A stretch of DNA of 5,198 bases. Source: Colivivens sp963640465 (GTDB taxonomy: Bacteria; Bacteroidota; Bacteroidia; Bacteroidales; Bacteroidaceae). The notes below the pieces were generated by a model. The model did no database searches, was not told the origin of the DNA, and saw only the letters and a program-made list of their open reading frames with translations. The stretch lies in NCBI GenBank assembly GCA_963640465.1, contig CAVHYP010000077.1, positions 1-5,198 on the forward strand, written 5' to 3'. The position numbers and the translations under genes are program-made. Below, in pieces: positions 1 through 5,198 of this stretch (positions are counted from its first letter, which is position 1; the number at the start of each line of letters is the position of its first letter).

Positions 1-48
1 GCTTACTCGGGACTTGCACCCGTTAGACAATGCTCATGCCGAGCATAC
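1..48 (-). mobile_element. 5' end of a probable group II intron (partial, runs off the left edge)
   Basis: Read on the minus strand from 48, the sequence starts GTATG, close to the group II intron 5' consensus GUGYG. It continues as a 6-bp hairpin (46-41 pairing with 35-30) with loop GGCAT. A second hairpin follows, CGGG-TGCAAGT-CCCG (22-8). This order (GUGCG, a short stem ending in GGG or similar, then a stem closed around an AAGTC-type loop) is what I remember for domain I of bacterial group II introns, including the Lactococcus Ll.LtrB type. The upstream exon would end 3' of the palindrome at 53-85, and bacterial introns of class C are known to insert just after terminator hairpins. Catalytic domain V and any reverse transcriptase/maturase would lie left of the window and cannot be seen, so subclass and intactness are unknown. 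GTATG rather than GTGCG is a small deviation. A truncated relic is possible. Confidence 0.5.
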
Positions 49-52
49 AAGC

Positions 53-85
53 AAATGTCCACTGGGAAATTCCCAGTGGACATTT
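53..85 (-). terminator. Perfect 33-bp palindrome, probable terminator of the leftward operon
   Basis: Two 16-bp arms (53-68 and 70-85) are exact reverse complements around a single central base, giving a very stable hairpin on either strand. On the minus strand it lies about 107 nt after the stop of the 665-aa gene, is preceded by an A-rich run and is followed by ATTTGCTT, a weak T-rich tail. On the plus strand the tail is ATCATTTTT, so it may act in both directions. The minus-strand tail is cut short by the predicted intron start at 48. It could instead be a dispersed palindromic repeat or a recognition hairpin for the intron. Confidence 0.5.
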
Positions 86-191
86 ATCATTTTTCTGTCA
101 GAGTGAGCGCTTACATCAAATTGCATGTGTCTTGCTCAGGCAAAGTGTATCTTACCCTGGACTATGCATGCAAATGCATTGCTGCCTTCAA

Positions 192-2189
192 TCAAACCAC
201 CTTCACCTTCACGATGTATGTGACGCGATAGTATTTGCTTGAACCACTTGGTTTGTAGCGTATGCCCTGCTTGATGGTGTACGTGCGTCCTTTCTTCAGG
301 CGTCCCGGGTATTGGCCCACATAGCATTTGAAGGTCTCGGGGCGGAACTCTGCAAAGATATAGGCGCTGTTGTCGTAGTTGCACACGTTGCCCTGTGAGT
401 TAAACCAATGACCAAGCACGGTTGACGAGCTGGTACTGGTGGTCGTATTGGTAGTAACCGTTGCATTGCTGCTGTTGATGGCAATGAAACCCGGGTTGGC
501 TGTACTGCTGCACTTGGTAGACTGCAGTTGCCTGGTGGAAAGTCCGAGTGCCTTGCTTGCCGCCTCCATATCGTACTGCACCACTACTGATGAATAGCTG
601 CTGCCGTCGTATGCCAGTTCGGCATTGATGACGACTGTGGTGTCCTTGCGCACGTAATCGGTTGGATAGTCCTCAAAATAGCCGTATTTGTTCGTACCTT
701 CAAACTTCACCTGATAAGGCCACTGCTCGTCGTTAGCAGAAGAGTCGTCCCACGCATGGCGCCAATGAGAAGTCGGTGCACCGGTAACCACAAACCACAT
801 TTTCTCTGTACCCTCGGGCACAACAAACTCTGCCACGCCTTCTTGTTCCTTGTAGGGTTGGCCGTAAACGCGTGAGCCGTCGGCGAGGTATGCCACAAAG
901 CCATATCTCCATCCTGCTTTCGTCACATTGTATTTGCGGTAACCCTGATCGCCGGCAAGGCCCTTGAAGTAAGCCCTGATAGTGTCGCCTGCCTCGACAT
1001 TGTTCACTCGAATGTGGTTGTAGCCGTAGTTCTCCACACAATGGGCTGAATCCACCTGCCAGAGGTATGGGTCGTTGTCCGACTGGCTGACATATGCGGA
1101 ATGGCAGTCGATGTACGAATTGCCTCTCTCGCGTATGCCGTCGATGTCCCATGTACAGGTACGCTGTGCATAGTTGAATATCTCGTCGTTGAATTCCGAT
1201 TGGCTGATGCCGGTGATGCGCTGGTAAGCCTCCACCGGGTCTTCGGGATAAGTTTCCTCGCGCCACAGTGTTCCTATGAACTTCTTGCCATGGAGCATGC
1301 ACCAGTAGTCTTGGATGAAGTAGTTGGCATAGCGCCAGTCTTCATGCATAAGGTTTTTGTTGCAGTGGCTGAGGTAGTCGGAGAAGTAGTAGTTGGTGAA
1401 CTGCTGGTCGGGATACACCTTGAATCCCTGCCACTGTGCGCAACTCTCCCACCACATGCATCCGCCACTGCCGTTGCTGCCGAAGCCGTATCGCCAACCG
1501 TGGCTCTCGCCAAGGTCGCAGCTCACGAGGTACTGGAATGAATGGCCAATCTCGTGTGCCAGCGTGTGTCCGCCACTGGCGTTTAGTGCCACTGGAGTAC
1601 ACCACAATGCACCAATCTTGGTGTCGTAGCCCGAACCGGTTGCATTCCATCCAGTGCTGTCTGCCACGAATATCTCAATCTTGTATTTGTCGGTTGACTT
1701 TGAGTTGCCCGGAACCACGAATCCAAGGCTGTCGCTGTAGTAGTCGAAGAGATTCTCTGCCCTCTCCAGCATGAGGTCCACATCAAGCGAGTTGCCCGAC
1801 GCCTTCTTCGGGTCATCGCCCAGTTTCGGTCCCCAAAACACAATGTAGTGTTCGCTCTCTTTGCTGCGCTGGAAGCACCATTCGCTTGCCTGACTGTCGA
1901 AATTATGGTTTTTCAGTGCGCTCGGCCGATAAAGAATCCTGCCCGGGTCGTGAAACGTGTAGTAGTCATACTTGCTGGCATAAGTGCGTGTGGTATGGTC
2001 GAGTTTGTTACCGAGGTTTTTCTTGTAGTACAGATACATCGCAGCCTTGCGGAACTCTATGGAGTCATACTGTGTCAGGTCAATCACATCCGATTCGGAA
2101 AAGCGGTCGGCATTGTGAAGCCACATCTTGTCCTGTGCAAAGGCAGTTGCCGACGCAAGAGCCAATGCTCCAATGAACCAACTTCTCAT
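192..2189 (-). CDS. Exported DUF6055-like protein with HEIGH metallopeptidase motif and DUF4859-like C-terminus
   Basis: This 665-aa protein has no experimentally known function that I recognise. Residues 1-18 form a signal peptide with a likely cut at AFA|QD, so it is exported. Residues ~25-45 hold a short strand ending in YDSIEF, a pattern common near the N-terminus of exported Bacteroidetes proteins. The core (~60-390) resembles DUF6055. It contains HEIGH (212-216), an HExxH zinc site, and WWES (246-249), where Glu248, 32 residues later, is a plausible third ligand of gluzincin type. A beta-rich segment follows (~392-500). Residues ~505-665 resemble DUF4859, with DMEAASKALGLS at 540-551 and a Ser/Thr-rich stretch at 573-590. 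Thirteen cysteines in the mature part suggest disulfides. There is no lipobox and no T9SS tail, so the final location is unclear. The start overlaps the upstream stop as ATGA; no other upstream ATG fits. A protease or a glycan-binding/degrading role is inference only; the zinc site could be non-catalytic. Confidence 0.85.
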   Translation of the reverse strand: MRSWFIGALALASATAFAQDKMWLHNADRFSESDVIDLTQYDSIEFRKAAMYLYYKKNLGNKLDHTTRTYASKYDYYTFHDPGRILYRPSALKNHNFDSQASEWCFQRSKESEHYIVFWGPKLGDDPKKASGNSLDVDLMLERAENLFDYYSDSLGFVVPGNSKSTDKYKIEIFVADSTGWNATGSGYDTKIGALWCTPVALNASGGHTLAHEIGHSFQYLVSCDLGESHGWRYGFGSNGSGGCMWWESCAQWQGFKVYPDQQFTNYYFSDYLSHCNKNLMHEDWRYANYFIQDYWCMLHGKKFIGTLWREETYPEDPVEAYQRITGISQSEFNDEIFNYAQRTCTWDIDGIRERGNSYIDCHSAYVSQSDNDPYLWQVDSAHCVENYGYNHIRVNNVEAGDTIRAYFKGLAGDQGYRKYNVTKAGWRYGFVAYLADGSRVYGQPYKEQEGVAEFVVPEGTEKMWFVVTGAPTSHWRHAWDDSSANDEQWPYQVKFEGTNKYGYFEDYPTDYVRKDTTVVINAELAYDGSSYSSVVVQYDMEAASKALGLSTRQLQSTKCSSTANPGFIAINSSNATVTTNTTTSTSSSTVLGHWFNSQGNVCNYDNSAYIFAEFRPETFKCYVGQYPGRLKKGRTYTIKQGIRYKPSGSSKYYRVTYIVKVKVV

Positions 2190-2635
2190 TTCTTGCAGAT
2201 TTTAAGGGAAGTCTCCCCCACTTTGATTATATACACGCCCTTTTCCAACGATGAAGTCTCCACCACAGTCATTCCGTCGGTCTTGGTGATTTTTGCCTCC
2301 ACTTTCGTTCCGTCGGTCTTGTACACGCTGACCATCTTGTCCGTTGTGTTCAGATAGAGGGCATTGCCGTCATACGAGCTTGTCACATCCTTCGTTTCCT
2401 CAATGCCTGCCGCATCAGTCTGACTGATGTAGAACTTGCTGATATTTCCGAACGTATAGACATCGGTCTCCACCGACACATCGCCGACATCAAACCTCAT
2501 GACAGGATTGGTGTCGCCGCCAAGATAGTAGTACACAAGAGTTCCGTTCGTCAGAACCAGAACCAGGCTCTTTGCGCTCATTGCCAGCGACATGGCAAGC
2601 AACAGAGTCAGAGTCAATAATTTCCTCATATTCAT
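2186..2635 (-). CDS. Small exported protein with T9SS-type C-terminal sorting-like domain
   Basis: This 149-aa protein starts with a signal peptide (Lys/Arg at 4-5, hydrophobic 6-18, likely cut near AMSA at 18-21). Residues 22-70 form a beta-rich segment (LVLVLTNGTLVYYYLGG, then VYTFGNISKFYIS) of a kind repeatedly seen in exported Prevotella/Bacteroides proteins. The tail (~95-149) matches the type A sorting domain pattern of the type IX secretion system: VSVYKTDGTKV at 102-112, then the L-x-x-GVYIIKVG strand at 130-140 and a lysine-rich end. It is therefore almost only a sorting tail on a short strand-rich segment, with no enzyme domain. It is the first gene of the operon and its TGA overlaps the next ATG, implying coupled translation. 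The start is ATG at 2635; an in-frame ATG two codons later (2629) is equally possible. True T9SS export is inferred: similar short proteins may be periplasmic. Its function is unknown. Confidence 0.8.
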   Translation of the reverse strand: MNMRKLLTLTLLLAMSLAMSAKSLVLVLTNGTLVYYYLGGDTNPVMRFDVGDVSVETDVYTFGNISKFYISQTDAAGIEETKDVTSSYDGNALYLNTTDKMVSVYKTDGTKVEAKITKTDGMTVVETSSLEKGVYIIKVGETSLKICKK

Positions 2636-2668
2636 AAATATAGTAGCACTTTAGTTTTATTCATCACA

Positions 2669-2697
2669 TGCCGAAAACATGGCAAACGCCATCGGCA
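2669..2697 (-). promoter_or_regulatory. Bulged hairpin at the predicted 5' end of the leftward mRNA
   Basis: On the minus strand the bases read TGCCG, ATGGC, loop GTTT, GCCAT, a five-base bulge GTTTT, then CGGCA. This makes two stacked 5-bp stems separated by a one-sided bulge. The predicted transcription start (about 2697, counted from the -7 box at 2701-2708) coincides with its first base. It could protect the mRNA 5' end, affect translation of the leader, or as DNA be an operator. The structure is seen in the sequence; the role is inferred. Confidence 0.4.
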
Positions 2698-2700
2698 CGG

Positions 2701-2731
2701 CAAATGTAGGCATAAAATCCGATACGGCAAA
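2701..2731 (-). promoter_or_regulatory. Bacteroidetes-type -33/-7 promoter of the leftward operon
   Basis: On the minus strand TTTG (2731-2728) is followed by exactly 19 bases and then TACATTTG (2708-2701), a full match to the Bacteroidetes primary-sigma consensus TTTG / TAnnTTTG. Transcription would start near 2697, giving a leader of about 60 nt before the ATG at 2635. Both elements lie in copies of GGCAAA on the plus strand (2726-2731 and 2699-2704); a third GGCAAA copy is at 2681-2686 within the leader. Confidence 0.65.
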
Positions 2732-2794
2732 CCTTTTGACCGATTATTTCATGCAAAGCCACTTCTCCGGCTCTCCTACCCTCCTATTTTGACA

Positions 2795-2833
2795 GACACC
2801 AATGCCCATCCGACACGAGTGTCAGCCGACACC
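2795..2833. promoter_or_regulatory. Cluster of GACAC/GTGTC dyads upstream of htpG
   Basis: Three copies of GACAC start at 2795, 2812 and 2828, with one inverted GTGTC at 2819-2823. The inverted copy pairs with the left neighbour (2-base spacer, 2812-2823) and with the right neighbour (4-base spacer, 2819-2832), giving two overlapping dyads. The cluster lies just upstream of the candidate htpG promoter. This is the arrangement expected of a dimeric regulator site, but no regulator can be named and short repeats like this can arise by chance. Confidence 0.25.
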
Positions 2834-2841
2834 ACAGCCAT

Positions 2842-2876
2842 TTTGTCAGCTTCCCAGTCCTTTGGCATTGTGTTTG
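2842..2876 (+). promoter_or_regulatory. Candidate htpG promoter (weak match)
   Basis: TGTGTTTG (2869-2876) differs from the Bacteroidetes -7 consensus TAnnTTTG by one base, and TTTG occurs at 2842-2845. The gap of 23 bases is longer than the 19 seen in the divergent promoter, so this is either a weak promoter or one read by an alternative sigma factor. It would leave a leader of about 40 nt that is A/T-rich and lacks a Shine-Dalgarno sequence. No other good match lies between 2731 and 2922. Confidence 0.3.
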
Positions 2877-2922
2877 TATTCCATCCCGGTAAACGACAGA
2901 TTCAAAACAAACATACATATAT

Positions 2923-4965
2923 ATGAAAGGTAATATTGGGGTAACAACCGAGAACATATTCCCCGTTATCAAAAAGTTCTTGTACAGCGATCACGACATC
3001 TTTTTGCGTGAGATAGTAAGCAATGCAGTCGATGCCACACAGAAACTCCGCACCCTCGCCCAGAAGGGAGATATGAAGGAAGAACTGGGCGACATCACCG
3101 TCCGTGTGAAAGTCGACAAGGAAGCAGGTACACTGACAATCAGCGACCGCGGAATCGGTATGACAGAAGACGAAATCAACCAGTACATCAACCAGATTGC
3201 ATTCTCCTCAGCCAACGACTTCCTCGACAAGTACAAGGAAGACGCCAATGCCATTATCGGACACTTCGGACTGGGATTCTACAGCGCCTTCATGGTGAGC
3301 AAGAAAGTGGAAATCGTCACCAAGAGCTGGAAAGAAGGTAGCCAGGCAAAGAAATGGTCGTGCGACGGCAGCCCAGAGTACACCATCGAAGACGCAGAGA
3401 GAGACAGCCGAGGCACCGACATCATCATGCATATCGACGACGACTGCAAGGAATTCCTCGAAGAAGCACGCATCCAGTCGCTGCTCACCAAGTACTGCCA
3501 TTTTCTGCCAATCAGCATAGCCTTCGGCAAGAAGAAAGACTGGAAAGACGGCAAGCAAGTGGAAACTGATGAAGACAACATCATCAACGACACCACACCG
3601 CTTTGGACAAAGAAACCGACCGAACTGAAAGATGAGGACTACACGAAGTTCTACCGCGAACTCTATCCGATGGCAGACGAGCCATTGTTCTGGATACATC
3701 TGAACGTCGACTTCCCGTTCCATCTCACCGGAGTGCTCTACTTTCCAAAAGTAAAGAACAGCATCGAACTGCAGAAAAACAAAATCCAACTCTACTGCAA
3801 TCAGGTGTTCGTCACCGACAGCGTAGAAGGCATCGTACCCAACTTCCTCACTCTGCTCCATGGAGTCATCGACTCACCCGACATCCCGCTCAACGTGAGC
3901 CGAAGCTACCTGCAAAGCGACAGAAACGTGAAGAAAATCTCCACATACATCACCAAGAAAGTGAGCGACCGCCTTCAGAGCATCTTCAAGAACGACCGCA
4001 AAGAGTTCGAGGAGAAGTGGGACAACATCAAGATATTCATCCACTACGGCATGCTGTCCGAACCCGACTACTACGACAAGGCAAAGAACTACGCACTGCT
4101 GAAAGACACCGAAGGCAAGTACTTTACCTACGAAGACTACAAGACCCTCATCAAAGACACACAGACCGATAAAGACGGCACCCTCGTCTACCTCTATGCA
4201 CAGAACTTAGACAACCAATACTCCTACATCGAGGCAGCCAAGAAGAAAGGCTACAGCGTGCTCCTGATGGATGGAGAACTCGATGCCGCCATGCTCGGAC
4301 TGCTTGAAGAGAAAAACGAGAAGACACGCTTCGTGCGAGTAGACTCCGATGTCATCGACAACATCATCCGCAAGGACGACACCACCGGCAACACCTCTGA
4401 CGACAGCATCCTGAAAGACATCTTCCAGACACAGATGCCGAAAGTCGACAAAATAGAATTCAGCGTATCAGCCCAGGGCATGGGCGAAAGCAGTGACCCG
4501 ATTGTCATCACACAGAGCGAGTACATGCGCCGAATGAAAGAGATGTCAAAACTGCAACAGGGAATGTCGTTCTACGGCGAGATGCCCGACATGATGAACG
4601 TCGTAGTCAACACCGACCACCCACTCGTCAAGAGCATACTCGAGGCAGGCGAAGCTGCCACCACCGAAGCCCTCAAGCCAATTGATGCCGAAATCCGTGG
4701 ACTCTCAGCCCGCAAAGACGCCATCAACCAGAGCAACAAAGACAAGAAGTGGGACGAAATCACCCAGGAAAGCAAAGACGAACTCAGCAAGACCGAGAAA
4801 GACATCGAAGAGCAGAAAGGCAAGAAGTCGGAAGTCATCGCCAGCTTTGCCAAAGACAACAGTGTGGTCCATCAGCTCATCGACCTCGCCCTGCTCCAGA
4901 ACGGGCTGCTCAAGGGTGAAGCCCTCAACAACTTCATCCACCGCAGTGTCAGCATGATAAAGTAA
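2923..4965 (+). CDS. htpG: Molecular chaperone HtpG (bacterial Hsp90)
   Basis: This is a 680-aa cytosolic, ATP-driven dimeric chaperone that acts late in protein folding, typically with the DnaK system. The N-terminal GHKL ATPase domain (~1-215) is complete: Glu30 (catalytic base) and Asn34 in LREIVSNAVDA; Asp75 in DRGIGM (75-80); the glycine-rich lid GHFGLGF (113-119); and the RGTDI motif (163-167). The middle domain (~225-495) carries the conserved Arg327 of LNVSRSYLQ, which contacts ATP. The C-terminal domain (~500-680) ends without MEEVD, as expected for bacteria. Residues ~580-645 form a highly charged Lys/Glu-rich, probably coiled-coil segment absent from E. coli HtpG (624 aa); proteins of about 680 aa are usual in Bacteroidetes. 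The ATG at 2923 fits the family N-terminus (MKGNIGVTTENIFPVIKKFL) and follows an A/T-rich leader. Many codons end in C, consistent with good expression. It appears to be transcribed alone, ending at the terminator at 5028-5060. Confidence 0.98.
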   Translation: MKGNIGVTTENIFPVIKKFLYSDHDIFLREIVSNAVDATQKLRTLAQKGDMKEELGDITVRVKVDKEAGTLTISDRGIGMTEDEINQYINQIAFSSANDFLDKYKEDANAIIGHFGLGFYSAFMVSKKVEIVTKSWKEGSQAKKWSCDGSPEYTIEDAERDSRGTDIIMHIDDDCKEFLEEARIQSLLTKYCHFLPISIAFGKKKDWKDGKQVETDEDNIINDTTPLWTKKPTELKDEDYTKFYRELYPMADEPLFWIHLNVDFPFHLTGVLYFPKVKNSIELQKNKIQLYCNQVFVTDSVEGIVPNFLTLLHGVIDSPDIPLNVSRSYLQSDRNVKKISTYITKKVSDRLQSIFKNDRKEFEEKWDNIKIFIHYGMLSEPDYYDKAKNYALLKDTEGKYFTYEDYKTLIKDTQTDKDGTLVYLYAQNLDNQYSYIEAAKKKGYSVLLMDGELDAAMLGLLEEKNEKTRFVRVDSDVIDNIIRKDDTTGNTSDDSILKDIFQTQMPKVDKIEFSVSAQGMGESSDPIVITQSEYMRRMKEMSKLQQGMSFYGEMPDMMNVVVNTDHPLVKSILEAGEAATTEALKPIDAEIRGLSARKDAINQSNKDKKWDEITQESKDELSKTEKDIEEQKGKKSEVIASFAKDNSVVHQLIDLALLQNGLLKGEALNNFIHRSVSMIK

Positions 4966-4981
4966 ACGGGCAATCGCATTC

Positions 4982-5004
4982 CAGCAAATTCAGCAAATTC
5001 AGCA
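4982..5004 (+). repeat. Short tandem repeat in the htpG 3' untranslated region
   Basis: The 9-bp unit CAGCAAATT occurs twice in tandem (4982-4990 and 4991-4999), followed by a partial third copy CAGCA (5000-5004). It lies between the htpG stop and its terminator. It is probably a slippage product with no known role. Confidence 0.6.
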
Positions 5005-5027
5005 CAAACCCGAATTATTCGCTAGGG

Positions 5028-5060
5028 GGGAGACCTGCCAAACGGCAAGTCTCCCTTTTT
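5028..5060 (+). terminator. Rho-independent terminator of htpG
   Basis: GGGAGAC (5028-5034) pairs with GTCTCCC (5049-5055), and TGCC (5036-5039) pairs with GGCA (5044-5047). They are separated by one C/A mismatch and closed by an AAAC loop. Five T residues follow directly (5056-5060). It lies about 60 nt after the htpG stop. The opposite strand has no T-run, so it acts rightward only. Confidence 0.88.
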
Positions 5061-5093
5061 CGTATGCTGGACCAAACTTGCCCAGACTATGCC

Positions 5094-5165
5094 ATGGCAA
5101 AAAAATATGGCGCACCCGACAAACCCCGTGGAGAGGAAGTCCAGAGGCTAACCCAAAACTGTTGA
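5094..5165 (+). CDS. Doubtful 23-codon ORF downstream of the htpG terminator
   Basis: The ATG at 5094 opens a frame of 23 residues, starting MAKKYGAPDKPRGEEVQR, that closes at TGA 5163-5165. It is mostly charged and polar, with no signal peptide or known motif. It could be a leader peptide for a gene starting at 5176, or chance. No promoter or ribosome site supports it. Confidence 0.1.
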   Translation: MAKKYGAPDKPRGEEVQRLTQNC

Positions 5166-5175
5166 CAAACGATAC

Positions 5176-5198
5176 ATGAAGAAAGGTATGTCCGAGAC
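5176..5198 (+). CDS. Possible start of a gene running off the right edge
   Basis: An ATG at 5176 opens a frame reading MKKGMSE and still open at the window end; the preceding in-frame stop is TAA at 5149-5151. The MKK start would suit an exported protein, but seven codons cannot identify a product. No clear -33/-7 promoter is visible between the htpG terminator and this ATG. It may simply be chance. Confidence 0.2.

Noticed and set aside
8..22. tRNA T-arm look-alike on the minus strand (CGGG, 7-base loop, CCCG).
   Set aside because: The loop TGCAAGT lacks the TTCGA core, no acceptor or anticodon stem accompanies it, and the group II intron reading explains it better.
164..179. Two ATGCAT palindromes separated by GCAA just after the 665-aa gene stop.
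   Set aside because: The stem would be short and A/T-rich with no T-run; the perfect palindrome at 53-85 is a far better terminator.
30..242. 70-aa plus-strand ORF across the palindrome.
   Set aside because: It runs through the intron end, the palindrome and the 3' end of the minus-strand gene, and its sequence has no recognisable pattern.
1101..1541. 146-aa plus-strand ORF rich in Val/Ala within the 665-aa gene.
   Set aside because: It is antisense to a gene with clear domain motifs; its composition reflects the complementary strand.
3208..3861. 217-aa minus-strand ORF inside htpG, and other long antisense ORFs.
   Set aside because: These are shadows of the strongly biased htpG codons (C-ending codons remove antisense stops); they show no domain or start signals of their own.
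5130..5150. GAGGAAGTCC resembling the GAGGAAAGTCC core of RNase P RNA.
   Set aside because: One base is missing, the following conserved bases do not match, and none of the other conserved RNase P elements can be placed in the remaining sequence.

Overview
The window looks like a piece of a Bacteroidetes chromosome, most likely Prevotella-like (Prevotella/Segatella/Bacteroides group). Four things point this way: an HtpG of the long form seen in Bacteroidetes; a small exported protein with a type IX secretion (T9SS)-like C-terminal domain; an exported DUF6055/DUF4859-type protein; and a promoter matching the Bacteroidetes -33/-7 consensus (TTTG, 19 bp, TAnnTTTG). Start codons follow A/T-rich leaders with no Shine-Dalgarno sequence, also typical of this phylum. 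Family names come from memory of sequence patterns, not from a search.

Layout. Positions 1-48 look like the extreme 5' end of a group II intron, transcribed leftward and continuing out of the window. It starts 4 nt beyond a perfect 33-bp palindrome (53-85) that is probably the terminator of the leftward operon. That operon (192-2635, minus strand) has two genes overlapping by four bases (ATGA). First comes a 149-aa exported protein with a T9SS-type C-terminal domain, then a 665-aa exported protein with an HEIGH zinc-protease-like motif. Its promoter is predicted at 2701-2731, and the predicted transcript begins almost exactly with a bulged hairpin (2669-2697).

The divergent intergenic region (2636-2922) also holds overlapping GACAC/GTGTC dyads. 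Rightward lies htpG (2923-4965), the Hsp90-family chaperone, apparently transcribed alone and closed by a strong terminator (5028-5060). The last ~140 bases contain no recognisable gene; there is a doubtful 23-codon ORF and a possible ATG start of a gene running off the right edge.

How the genes relate. The two minus-strand genes are probably co-transcribed and translationally coupled, and both products are exported. htpG is a cytosolic housekeeping/stress chaperone that shares only the intergenic region with them. I see no clear sign of a wholly new system. The least ordinary elements are the intron-at-terminator junction, the 5'-terminal hairpin of the exported-protein operon, and the uncharacterised HEIGH protein paired with a small T9SS-tail protein.
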